Position numbers and translations under genes: made by a program. Positions 16,985 through 25,486 of a DNA stretch of 64,000 bases are shown here, piece after piece. Position 1 is the first letter of the stretch. Each line of letters opens with the position of its first letter. Under the pieces are notes generated by a model, which searched no databases, had not been told where the DNA came from, and was given only the letters and a program-made list of their open reading frames with translations. Source of the stretch: Arthrobacter sp. JZ12 (lineage in GTDB: Bacteria; Actinomycetota; Actinomycetes; Actinomycetales; Micrococcaceae); the NCBI RefSeq assembly GCF_035189165.1, contig NZ_CP045246.1:2852001-2916000 (forward strand), written 5' to 3'.

Positions 16985-18580
16985 ATGCCCACCACCGAAC
17001 TGACACGCACCCCTACGCGGAAACAGCCCCGCACCCTTCGGCCCTCCGACTCCCTTGCCGGCCTTCTGGCGAAGATCATCCTGCTTGGCCTCGTCGACGC
17101 CTTTGCGGTCTACGTCCTCATAGTCCTGTTCCTGCAGGAGAAGTGGGCGGTGCTGGTCCTGGCGGCCGGCGTCACCCTGCTCATCAACTGGATCTACCTG
17201 CGACGCGGCGGGCTGCCTGCCAAATACCTGGCTCCCGGCGTCTTCTTCCTGCTGATCTTCCAGGTCTTCGTCATGGTCTTCAGCGGCTACGTCGCGTTCA
17301 CCAACTACGGTGACGGCCACAACAGCACCAAGGAAGACGCTATTGCGGCGATTCAGTCGGCCGCCCAGCAGCGGGTGCCGGACTCCCCCGCCTATCGCGT
17401 CACCATCCTCGAACAGGACAATGAGTTCCACTTCCTGGCCACGGATCCCGACGGCGGGGTCAGCATCGGCAGCGCGGAGGAACCCCTGGAGGAGGTGTCG
17501 AACGCCGCAACCGACGGCACCGGTAAGGCAACCGGCCTCGACGGCTATCGCACCCTGCAGTTCAACGAGGTTCTCGCCAACCAGGCCGATATCCTCGCAC
17601 TCAGCGTCCCGTTCTCCGACGATCCCGATGACGGCACGCTGAAGACGAGCGACGGCTCCACCGCTTACGTCTTCAGCCCCACGCTCGAATACGACGAGGC
17701 CGCCGACACCTTCACCGACACCGAGACCGGGACCACCTACGCGGATTCCGGGCAGGGCACGTTTGTCTCCGAGGACGGCGAGGAACTGAGCACAGGCTGG
17801 AAGATCGACGTCGGATTCGCGAACTTCGCGAAGGCCTTCACCGATGAGAACATCCGCGGACCACTGCTGGAGGTCACGCTTTGGACCTTCACCTTTGCCC
17901 TGGTCTCGGTGCTGTCCACCTTCGCCCTGGGCCTGTTCCTCGCCAACGCGTTCAACCTGCCCAACCTGCGCGGGAAGAAGATTTACCGGATCCTGATGAT
18001 CCTGCCCTACGCTTTCCCCGCGTTCCTGGCGGGCCTGGTGTGGTCGGGTCTGTTGAACCCCGAGTTCGGCTATGTGAACAATACGTTCTTCGGCGGGGCC
18101 AACATTCCATGGCTGACCGATCCGCTGCTCGCAAAGTTCAGCGTGCTCCTGGTGAATCTGTGGCTCGGCTTCCCGTACATGTTCCTGGTGTGCACCGGCG
18201 CCCTGCAGTCACTGCCCGAAGACGTCAACGAGGCTGCGCGCATGGACGGCGCCGGCCCGTGGAAGATCTTCACCTCCATCAAGCTGCCGCTCCTCCTGGT
18301 TTCCGTAGCACCGCTGCTGATCGCCAGCTTTGCCTTCAACTTCAACAACTTCAACGTGATCTACATGCTTACGGACGGCGGTCCGAGGCTTCCGGACACC
18401 ACAGTGAACGTCGGTGCCACAGACATCCTGATCACCCTGGTGTACGAGGTTGCGTTCGGCAGCGGCGTGGGGCGTGACTACGGCCTGGCCAGCGCCCTCT
18501 CCATCGTCATCTTCTTCATCGTTGCCGCGATCTCGATCATCAGCTTCCGGCAGACCAAGGCCCTTGAGGAGATCCACTAA
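16985..18580 (+). CDS. malF: maltose ABC transporter permease MalF
   Basis: A 531-residue membrane protein with an N-terminal group of helices, a large extracytoplasmic insertion (about residues 100-280) characteristic of MalF, and a C-terminal BPD transport domain. The ATPase-coupling EAA loop reads EAARMDGAGPWKIF near residue 415. It forms the channel with MalG. Its TAA stop overlaps the ATG of malG by one base, so synthesis of the two subunits is coupled. Confidence 0.93.
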   Translation: MPTTELTRTPTRKQPRTLRPSDSLAGLLAKIILLGLVDAFAVYVLIVLFLQEKWAVLVLAAGVTLLINWIYLRRGGLPAKYLAPGVFFLLIFQVFVMVFSGYVAFTNYGDGHNSTKEDAIAAIQSAAQQRVPDSPAYRVTILEQDNEFHFLATDPDGGVSIGSAEEPLEEVSNAATDGTGKATGLDGYRTLQFNEVLANQADILALSVPFSDDPDDGTLKTSDGSTAYVFSPTLEYDEAADTFTDTETGTTYADSGQGTFVSEDGEELSTGWKIDVGFANFAKAFTDENIRGPLLEVTLWTFTFALVSVLSTFALGLFLANAFNLPNLRGKKIYRILMILPYAFPAFLAGLVWSGLLNPEFGYVNNTFFGGANIPWLTDPLLAKFSVLLVNLWLGFPYMFLVCTGALQSLPEDVNEAARMDGAGPWKIFTSIKLPLLLVSVAPLLIASFAFNFNNFNVIYMLTDGGPRLPDTTVNVGATDILITLVYEVAFGSGVGRDYGLASALSIVIFFIVAAISIISFRQTKALEEIH

Positions 18581-19506
18581 TGGCTACCGAGACACTCCTG
18601 GACAACACAGCAACGGGCACGACGCCGGCAACCCCCTCCCAGCGCAAGCAGTCCTTCGGAGCCTGGTTCCGGGAGAAGGGCTGGCGTCACCTGGTGGGTG
18701 TCCTCACCACCGCCTTTGCCGTCTTCCCGCTGCTCTATGTGCTGTCCGCGGCGTTCAACTCAACCGGGACGATGGCCGGGTCCAACGTTCTCTTCAGCCG
18801 CATCGACTTCGGCAACTTCCAGCAGCTGTTCAGCGATCCCAACCGCCCCTTCGGCAAGTGGTTCCTCAACACGCTGGTGATCGGCGTCGTAACCTCTGTG
18901 GCGACAGTCTTCCTGGGTGCGCTTGCCGCGTACGCCTTCAGCCGCATGCGGTTCAGGGGCCGCAGGGTCAGCCTGCTGTCGCTGCTCATCCTGCAGATGT
19001 TTCCGCAGCTGCTTGCCGTCGTCGCAATCTTCCTGCTGCTGAACTTCATCACCGATGTGGTGCCGTGGCTGGGGCTGGGAAGCCAGCTGGGGCTGATCAT
19101 GGTGTATCTCGGCGGAGCGCTCGGGGTGAACACGTACCTCATGTACGGGTTCTTCAACACCATTCCGGCGTCGCTCGATGAGGCTGCGCGCATTGACGGT
19201 GCGAGTCACGTCCAGGTGTTCTTCACGATCATCCTGCCGCTTGTCACTCCGATCCTCGCGGTCGTGGGGCTGCTGGCTTTCATAGGCCTGAGCAGCGAGT
19301 TCGTGATTGCGAGCGTGGTGCTCACGGATCCGGACAGCCAGACACTCGCGGTCGGACTGTATTCCTACGTCGGGCAGCAGCGGTCCGAAAACTGGGGCGT
19401 GTTCGCCGCCGGAGCCGTCCTTGCCGCGCTGCCAGTGATGGCACTGTTCCTCTACCTGCAGAAGTACATCGTGAACGGGCTTGCCGCCGGTTCGGTGAAG
19501 GGCTGA
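18580..19506 (+). CDS. malG: maltose ABC transporter permease MalG
   Basis: A 308-residue permease with about six transmembrane segments and the EAA loop EAARIDGASHVQVFF near residue 201. It is the usual partner of MalF. A hydrophilic N-terminal tail of about 30 residues precedes the first helix. The ATG overlaps the malF stop codon, and its own stop overlaps the ATG of the following GH13 gene (TGATG). Confidence 0.94.
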   Translation: MATETLLDNTATGTTPATPSQRKQSFGAWFREKGWRHLVGVLTTAFAVFPLLYVLSAAFNSTGTMAGSNVLFSRIDFGNFQQLFSDPNRPFGKWFLNTLVIGVVTSVATVFLGALAAYAFSRMRFRGRRVSLLSLLILQMFPQLLAVVAIFLLLNFITDVVPWLGLGSQLGLIMVYLGGALGVNTYLMYGFFNTIPASLDEAARIDGASHVQVFFTIILPLVTPILAVVGLLAFIGLSSEFVIASVVLTDPDSQTLAVGLYSYVGQQRSENWGVFAAGAVLAALPVMALFLYLQKYIVNGLAAGSVKG

Positions 19507-21413
19507 TGTTCGTCCTCCCCCACCACGACGGTTCGGCGCTGTACGTTCCTGCCGCGCCGGTGCTGGGTTCGGTGGTGCCGGTCCGGATCCGGGTGCCGCG
19601 TGCGTACGGGGACGTACGTCGGGTGTTTGTGCGGTCCCTGCGGGATGCGGAGCCGCACTACGACGAGGCGTCGTTGCTTTCGGCTTCATTGCTTGCAGTG
19701 CCCGGTTCGCCGCCTGGTTCCGACGACGACGGCTGGGACTGGTGGGAAGCATCGCTCACGCTGGTGAACCCAGTGACCCAGTACCGGTTCCTGCTGGAAG
19801 TGGCGGACGCTGCCGGCTCCGCCTGGCACTGGCTCAACGCGGAAGGGCATTTTGAGCGGGACACTCCGGACGTTCATGACTTCCGTCTGACCTGCTTCGA
19901 ACCGGCGCCCGAGTGGGCCCGTCGTGGGGTGATCTACCAGATCTTTCCAGACCGGTTCGGCCGGTCGGCAGCGGCTTCCTCCCGCGAGGTCCCCGACTGG
20001 GCAGTGCCGTGTGACTGGGATGAACCCGTGCAGGCGTCCGGCGTCGATACGCCATACCAGTTCTACGGCGGAGATCTGGACGGGATTACCGAGCGGCTGG
20101 ACCACATCGCGTCGACGGGTGGGACGGTGCTCTATCTGACGCCGTTCTTTCCCGCACGGTCCAACCACCGGTACGACGCGTCGACCTTCACGATGGTCGA
20201 CCCAGTGTTGGGTGGGGACGAGGCACTGATCCGGTTGGTTGCTGCCGCCCATGCCCGCGGGTTGAAGGTGATCGGTGATCTGACGACCAATCACACCGGT
20301 GACGCGCACGAGTGGTTCGGGCTGGCGCAGACCGACGCGCAATCGCAGGAGGCGGGCTTCTACTACTTTTCGGAAGACGGTTCCGAGTATGCGGCCTGGT
20401 TCGGGGTGCCGAGCCTGCCGAAGCTGGACTGGCGTTCCCAGGCGCTTCGGGAGCGCTTCGTGAGCGGTCCCGATTCAGTTGTGGGGCGTTGGCTTCAGCC
20501 GCCGTTCAACCTGGACGGCTGGCGGATAGATGTTGCGAATATGACCGGCCGTCATGGCGACGTCGACCTGAACCGTTCGGTTGCGCAGGCGGTCCGCGAC
20601 ACGGTGCGTTCGGTGAAGCCCGATGCGCTACTGCTTGCCGAGTCCGCCAACGATGCGGCCGCGGACTTCGACGGCAACACCTGGCATGGCGCCATGACGT
20701 ACTCCAACTTCACGCGGCCGCTGTGGCAGTGGTTAGCTGGTGACTCTGCTGATCAGGTGAACTTCTTCGGGACTCCCCTGCCCGGCCCGAATCGGATTCC
20801 GGCAGAGCAGTTTGTTGAGCTTCATTCCGTGTTCGCTGCGGCGTTTCCATGGCAGGTGCGGACGCAGAACATGATTGCGGTGAATACCCACGACACCGCG
20901 CGTGCGGCGACGGTCATGATCCCGGGCAGCCAACTCGTGGGCTTGGGAATCCTGTTTTCGATGCCCGGGATTCCCACCCTGTTCGCCGGCGACGAGTTTG
21001 GCCTTGAGGGTGTCAACGGTGAGCATTCGCGGACGCCGATGCCGTGGGACTCCCTGTCGCGGGCCCACACAGACCAGTACGACGCCGTTGCCTCCCTTGG
21101 GCAGTTGCGCCGGGACATTTCGGCGTTGGTTTTCGGCGGGTTGCGCTGGCTGTACGCGAAGGGCGACGTGCTCGCGTTCATCCGTGAGCACGTTTCAGAG
21201 TCGGTGCTGGTGGTGGCCGCCCGGGCTGGCTTTGAAGGTGTGCGCCTGCCGTTGACGCTGCTCGGCTTGGGCGGCATCGGTACCCCATCTAACCTTTGGA
21301 GTTCCGGCCATCTCGAGGCTGCCTGGGACGCCGATGCTGTCACCTTCAGTGGTGGCGGTCCGGCTGTGGGCCTGTGGAAGCTGCCCGGCGTCGTCGTGCC
21401 AGGTTCCACCTAA
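19506..21413 (+). CDS. glycoside hydrolase family 13, neopullulanase/maltogenic-amylase type
   Basis: A 635-residue enzyme with no signal peptide. The first 125 residues look like the N-terminal beta-sandwich (CBM34-like) module of cyclomaltodextrinase, neopullulanase and maltogenic amylase; the catalytic barrel begins at GVIYQIFPDRFGRS. Catalytic residues are D342 in GWRIDVANM, E379 in LLAESAND and D463 in VNTHDTARA. It probably cuts imported maltodextrins in the cytoplasm, complementing the alpha-glucosidase. It is translationally coupled to malG and is the last gene of the unit, followed by a long hairpin. Confidence 0.9.
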   Translation: MFVLPHHDGSALYVPAAPVLGSVVPVRIRVPRAYGDVRRVFVRSLRDAEPHYDEASLLSASLLAVPGSPPGSDDDGWDWWEASLTLVNPVTQYRFLLEVADAAGSAWHWLNAEGHFERDTPDVHDFRLTCFEPAPEWARRGVIYQIFPDRFGRSAAASSREVPDWAVPCDWDEPVQASGVDTPYQFYGGDLDGITERLDHIASTGGTVLYLTPFFPARSNHRYDASTFTMVDPVLGGDEALIRLVAAAHARGLKVIGDLTTNHTGDAHEWFGLAQTDAQSQEAGFYYFSEDGSEYAAWFGVPSLPKLDWRSQALRERFVSGPDSVVGRWLQPPFNLDGWRIDVANMTGRHGDVDLNRSVAQAVRDTVRSVKPDALLLAESANDAAADFDGNTWHGAMTYSNFTRPLWQWLAGDSADQVNFFGTPLPGPNRIPAEQFVELHSVFAAAFPWQVRTQNMIAVNTHDTARAATVMIPGSQLVGLGILFSMPGIPTLFAGDEFGLEGVNGEHSRTPMPWDSLSRAHTDQYDAVASLGQLRRDISALVFGGLRWLYAKGDVLAFIREHVSESVLVVAARAGFEGVRLPLTLLGLGGIGTPSNLWSSGHLEAAWDADAVTFSGGGPAVGLWKLPGVVVPGST

Positions 21414-21427
21414 TTCCTCAGGCACAA

Positions 21428-21490
21428 ACCCGTTGCCCGGGTGCAGAGGCCGTGGCGTTTGGGCAACGGTTCTGCACCCGGGCAACGGGT
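21428..21490. terminator. perfect 20-bp palindromic hairpin between convergent genes
   Basis: Arms at 21428-21447 (ACCCGTTGCCCGGGTGCAGA) and 21471-21490 are exactly complementary over 20 bp. The 23-base loop carries a third GGGCAACG copy. It lies between the convergent GH13 and subtilisin genes and probably ends both transcripts. Confidence 0.8.
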
Positions 21491-21533
21491 CTATGTGGCT
21501 ACTGCTTCGCCAGGAGTTGGCCGGTCGGACCCC

Positions 21534-23000
21534 CTAGTACACCCGCACCGTGTTGGACCGTGCCGACTCAGGGCTGCTGCCGAGCTTGTTGGTGGCTACC
21601 ACACTGAACGAGTAGTACCGCCCGGACGAAAGACCGGAGATGGTAACGCTGGAGGTCGATGCCCCTACCGAGAGCGACGCAATCCTGCTGGTGCCCGAGT
21701 AGACGTGGACGGTCTGGCCGGTCAGCGGTGAGCCGCCGTCACTACCCTTGGTCCAGCTGACTTTCGCGGACCTGCTGCCGGCAGTCGCGGTCACGCGCGT
21801 GGCTGCGGAAGGCTTGGTCGCCGTCGTAACGGTCCCCGTACCAGTTGCGGTGCCGGTGAAGAGCAGCCGGTTCGCGGTACCGGCGGAGGCTGCCGAGATT
21901 ACTCCGGGGGTGGCGCTTCCGTTGATGCTGGATGCGACCTGGGCGGGAGTGAGTGACCGGTTCTGGGAAAGCAGCAGCGCTGCCGCGCCGGCAACGTGCG
22001 GTGACGCCATCGAGGTACCGGACAGGGACGCGACCGCCGTTGTCGACGTGTGGTACGCCGACGCGATACCCACGCCGGGCGCATAGAGGTCAACGCACGA
22101 GCCGAAGTTCGAAAAGGGAGCCTGTCGATCGGACGAGTCGCTGGCTGCAACAGTCAGGGCGGCAGCAAGGCGTGCGGGCGAGCTTCCGCAGGCATCGGCG
22201 GTCTCATTTCCGGCCGCAACTACCGCCGTCACGCCGTCGTTGATGACGTTCTGCAGCGCTGCGTCGACGGTTGAGTTTGCACCGCCGCCGAGGCTCAAAT
22301 TTACGACGGCGGGAGTGCCGGCCGCGTGATGGGCAGCCACCCAGTCCAGGCCCGCGATGACGTCCGACGTGAATCCGCCACCGTCACAAGCCATAACCCG
22401 GACAGGGACTACAGTTGCGGACTTCGCGATGCCGTACTTTGCTCCGGCGACGGTGCCGGCCACATGGGTTCCATGACCGTTGCAGTCCGACGACCCACGC
22501 CCGTCAGCGATCGTTGAAAAACCCACCGCCACCCGGCCTCCGAAGTCGGTGTGCGAGGCAAGGACACCGGTGTCCACGACGTACACATTCACCCCGGAAC
22601 CTGCAGACGGCGGAGTGTAGGTGGTGGACAGCGGGAGGGCGCGCTGGTCGCTACGGTCCAGCCCCCACGGAGCGTTGGTCTGGGTGGCCGAGATGCGGAC
22701 GGGCATGTCCTTCTCCACTGCAACGACGTTCGGGGAAGCAGCGAGCGAAGCTGCCTGTGCCGGCGTCGTGGTGACGACGGCTGCGCGCACGGCGGTCGAG
22801 AAGGTCTTGCCGACCGATTTGCCGGATTTGCGAAGGGAGGTTGCCGCGGCTGCGACGTCTGTGCCCGGCGCATACCGGACGATGTAGCGCGACTGCTGTT
22901 CGTCGCCGGCAGGTGCCGCTGTTGCGGCGACGGGACCAACGGAGCTGACGGCTACGGCTGTGATTGCTGCTGCGGCGAAGGCGCGGAGTGAGGAACGCAT
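21534..23000 (-). CDS. secreted S8 family serine peptidase (subtilisin-like) with FnIII domain
   Basis: This 488-residue precursor has a signal peptide (about 30 residues), an inhibitor I9-type prodomain (RYIVRYAPGTD to EKDMPVRI, about residues 37-103) and a subtilase domain with the catalytic triad D143 in VVDTGV, H176 in NGHGTHVAG and S330 in SGTSMASPH. The final 85 residues look like a fibronectin type III module (KVSWTKGSDGGSPLTGQTVH). It is an extracellular protease, processed by autocleavage. GAAAGGTGAG precedes the ATG. Confidence 0.95.
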   Translation of the reverse strand: MRSSLRAFAAAAITAVAVSSVGPVAATAAPAGDEQQSRYIVRYAPGTDVAAAATSLRKSGKSVGKTFSTAVRAAVVTTTPAQAASLAASPNVVAVEKDMPVRISATQTNAPWGLDRSDQRALPLSTTYTPPSAGSGVNVYVVDTGVLASHTDFGGRVAVGFSTIADGRGSSDCNGHGTHVAGTVAGAKYGIAKSATVVPVRVMACDGGGFTSDVIAGLDWVAAHHAAGTPAVVNLSLGGGANSTVDAALQNVINDGVTAVVAAGNETADACGSSPARLAAALTVAASDSSDRQAPFSNFGSCVDLYAPGVGIASAYHTSTTAVASLSGTSMASPHVAGAAALLLSQNRSLTPAQVASSINGSATPGVISAASAGTANRLLFTGTATGTGTVTTATKPSAATRVTATAGSRSAKVSWTKGSDGGSPLTGQTVHVYSGTSRIASLSVGASTSSVTISGLSSGRYYSFSVVATNKLGSSPESARSNTVRVY

Positions 23001-23366
23001 AACTCACCTTTCGAGTCCGCCGGAGTGCGGACGTCCAGGACGCTCGAAGGAAGCGTGGGGGGAACTTCGGTTGGGCTGCCAAAGGCCCGGGCGTTGTAAC
23101 GTTCGACCCCTCGATGATCAGCCATCTCCAAGGTAAAGGTGAGCATAAAGCTACCCATCGGATCTTGGAAAGACATTGGAGAATACTGCCCTGGGTGACC
23201 GAAAACTGCGTCTTCGCTTGCAGGAAAGGGTGCGCGGCTATCCACGGTGCGTGCCGCCGTCGTTATTGGGCTGGATACACTGCAGCCGACCCTTGACGGC
23301 CGCTCGACAGCGGGTGACTATGGGGAAGCCTTTGCACCGGGTCTCCTTATTCGATGGTGGTCTTTG
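23001..23366. other. 366-base intergenic region
   Basis: This stretch separates the divergent protease and membrane-protein genes. It should hold both promoters. I see no RNA gene, no convincing small gene and no clear repeat; the frame of the downstream gene stays open from 23247 but those 40 residues do not resemble a membrane-protein N-terminus. Confidence 0.5.
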
Positions 23367-23969
23367 ATGACTTCGGGAACTGAAACTACGACGACCCAAC
23401 GATTCCCGCGGTGGGCCGGGCCTGCGGCGATGTTGGGCGGTCTGCTGTCTGCGTCGGGTGTGGTGCTTCATTCGCTGGCTCCGGAAGGATGCATCGGAGA
23501 CGAATGCAGCGTGAGGGCAATGCGGGAGGCCACTGGTTTAGTCACCGGCCTGCAGGCTGTGTCGGCCGTCCTGGTGGCAGTGGGCGTCATTGGCCTGATC
23601 CTTGTTGCGCGGCGTTCAGGACGGTCGCCTCGAACCGTGCAATCCGGGCTCCTGTTCGCCGCGGCAGGGTTCCTTGTCCTTCTTGGAGGCGTGTCGATTC
23701 AGGTGTTGCTCCATGGCGGGGATTTCGGGGGCATGCCCTACTTTGTTGTGACCGGGATGTTGTTGCTGATTGTGGGGTTTGTGCTGATCGGCATCTTCAT
23801 CCTCCGCTCGGGTGTTCTGCCTCGTTGGCTTGGGGCAGCCCTCCTCTTCGGCGCTGCTCTGCTGATCGCTGCGAACGAGCAAACCGCTGCGGTCCTGCTG
23901 GCGATTCCCTTCGCCCTCTCCATCGCAGCGACGGGTTACTTCATGTGGACGCAGAAAGACGGGACCTAA
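23367..23969 (+). CDS. six-helix membrane protein of unknown function
   Basis: The 200-residue product starting MTSGTETTTTQRFPRWAGPA has about six evenly spaced hydrophobic segments and short polar loops, including a small Cys-containing loop (EGCIGDECSV). I do not recognise the family. The ATG at 23367 is chosen because the first helix then begins after a normal short cytoplasmic tail. It lies 8 bases before the DUF2243 gene and is probably cotranscribed with it and with ctaG. Confidence 0.7.
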   Translation: MTSGTETTTTQRFPRWAGPAAMLGGLLSASGVVLHSLAPEGCIGDECSVRAMREATGLVTGLQAVSAVLVAVGVIGLILVARRSGRSPRTVQSGLLFAAAGFLVLLGGVSIQVLLHGGDFGGMPYFVVTGMLLLIVGFVLIGIFILRSGVLPRWLGAALLFGAALLIAANEQTAAVLLAIPFALSIAATGYFMWTQKDGT

Positions 23970-23977
23970 GGAGACGT

Positions 23978-24460
23978 ATGTCCACTGTGAAGCCTCCCGA
24001 GAACGCCTCGAGCCTCGAGCCGGACCGCGGCACCATTCTTTCCGGGTTCTTGTTCGGATGCGGCATCGCGGCGTCGATGATCGACCTGTTCATCTTCCAC
24101 CTCGCCCTTCACTGGCATCACTTCTATGACCTCTCCACCACAGAGGTGGCATTAACCGTCGATGGTTTCTTCCACGCGTTCGGCTGGTTCATCACCATCT
24201 GGGGCCTGTTCCTGCTTGCCGACGTGCGTCGCCGCGCTGAAGTGGTGTGGGCGCGTTGGACGGGTGCTGTGCTGGCCGGTGTTGGGTTATTTCAACTGCT
24301 GGACGGCGTGCTCAACCACAAGATCCTCGGCATCCATCAGATCCGCTACAACGTGGACCTGCTGCTGTACGACGTCGTATGGATCGGCTCTGCGGTAATA
24401 GTCCTGTTGCTCGGCGCCTTCGTCCTATGGCGGACCCGCCATGCCCGGGCACGCGTGTGA
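23978..24460 (+). CDS. DUF2243 family membrane protein
   Basis: A 160-residue protein with four predicted helices and the family's conserved features: LSGFLFGCGIAASMIDLFIF, a His-rich LHWHHFYDL segment, DGFFHAFGW, and HQIRYNVDLLLYDVVW. The function is not known, but DUF2243 genes commonly sit next to caa3-type CtaG genes, as here. The conserved His residues suggest metal or haem handling. A near-perfect AAGGAGA lies seven bases before the ATG, and its stop overlaps the start of the next gene (TGATG). Confidence 0.9.
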   Translation: MSTVKPPENASSLEPDRGTILSGFLFGCGIAASMIDLFIFHLALHWHHFYDLSTTEVALTVDGFFHAFGWFITIWGLFLLADVRRRAEVVWARWTGAVLAGVGLFQLLDGVLNHKILGIHQIRYNVDLLLYDVVWIGSAVIVLLLGAFVLWRTRHARARV

Positions 24461-25368
24461 TGGACCACCTGAATCATGGCGCCGCCTCGTCCGGTCCACT
24501 CAGTTGGCCGGCGTCCGACGTCGTAATCCTTGTTGTTCTCACCGCCGCCGCGAGTGGTTATGGGATGGCGCTGTGGGTGGCGCGCGAGCGCGGCCGGTGG
24601 CCGGTTCACCGTGCGCTCTTCTGGTATCTCGGCCTGATGGCCGCCGGTGCTGGGCTTGTTGGTCCGGTGGCCGAGGCTGCCCATTCGAGCTTCACAGCCC
24701 ACATGACGGGGCATCTTCTGCTTGGGATGATCGCCCCCGTGCTCCTCGTGCTGGCGGGGCCGATAACCGTGGGGTTGCGCGCTTTACCGGTTCCGGCCGC
24801 GAAGGCCCTAGCCCGTATGCTGCGGTCCCCCTTGGTACGCGTTGCAGCGCATCCCGTGACTGCGCTGGTGCTCAACGGTGGCGGATTGTGGGCTCTGTAC
24901 GCCACGGATCTCTACCCGTTGATGCACGCGTCGCCGGTGATTCATGCACTCGTGCATGCCCATATTCTCCTGGCCGGTTATGTGTTCGCGGCGTCGCTGG
25001 TAGGAGTGGATCCCAATCCCCATCCAACGTCGATGCGCCTGCGGTCAGCGGTGCTCATCGTGTTTATCGCGGTGCACTCAATCCTCGCGAAATGGCTGTA
25101 CGCCAACCCGCCTGCCGGTGTTGAAGAGGCTGATGCACGGATCGGCGCCCAACTGATGTACTACGGCGGCGATGCGGTTGACGTGATGCTCATCGTCCTG
25201 CTGTTCGCTGGTTGGTACTCGGCAACGTGGCGGCGCCACAGCACCGACGGAGTCAAGCCTGTTCGTGGTCTCCGTCGTGGCGCTCGTTCAGCTTCTCCTC
25301 GGCGTCCTGACGCCGATGGGAAAGAGCCTGCAGATCCTGGTTACCGCTGGTCTCGTCAGGAGTCTTAG
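24460..25368 (+). CDS. ctaG: cytochrome c oxidase assembly protein, caa3_CtaG family
   Basis: A 302-residue membrane protein with about seven helices. The segments HSSFTAHMTGHLLLGMIAP, LVHAHILLAGYVFA and DPNPHPTSMRLRS, rich in membrane-embedded His, are typical of the CtaG/Caa3-type assembly factors involved in copper delivery to haem-copper oxidases. The C-terminal 45 residues are basic and hydrophilic. It is translationally coupled to the DUF2243 gene. No oxidase subunit is encoded in the window. Confidence 0.88.
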   Translation: MDHLNHGAASSGPLSWPASDVVILVVLTAAASGYGMALWVARERGRWPVHRALFWYLGLMAAGAGLVGPVAEAAHSSFTAHMTGHLLLGMIAPVLLVLAGPITVGLRALPVPAAKALARMLRSPLVRVAAHPVTALVLNGGGLWALYATDLYPLMHASPVIHALVHAHILLAGYVFAASLVGVDPNPHPTSMRLRSAVLIVFIAVHSILAKWLYANPPAGVEEADARIGAQLMYYGGDAVDVMLIVLLFAGWYSATWRRHSTDGVKPVRGLRRGARSASPRRPDADGKEPADPGYRWSRQES

Positions 25369-25486
25369 GACGGGAGCGTGCGTCGTGGCCGTGGTCGTCT
25401 TCCTGGGATGTTTCGCTCATGGCCACCATCGTGGCACTGACGACGCGGCAGGGGAACCCCGGCCCCAGCGTCCAGCCGACAGCGGG

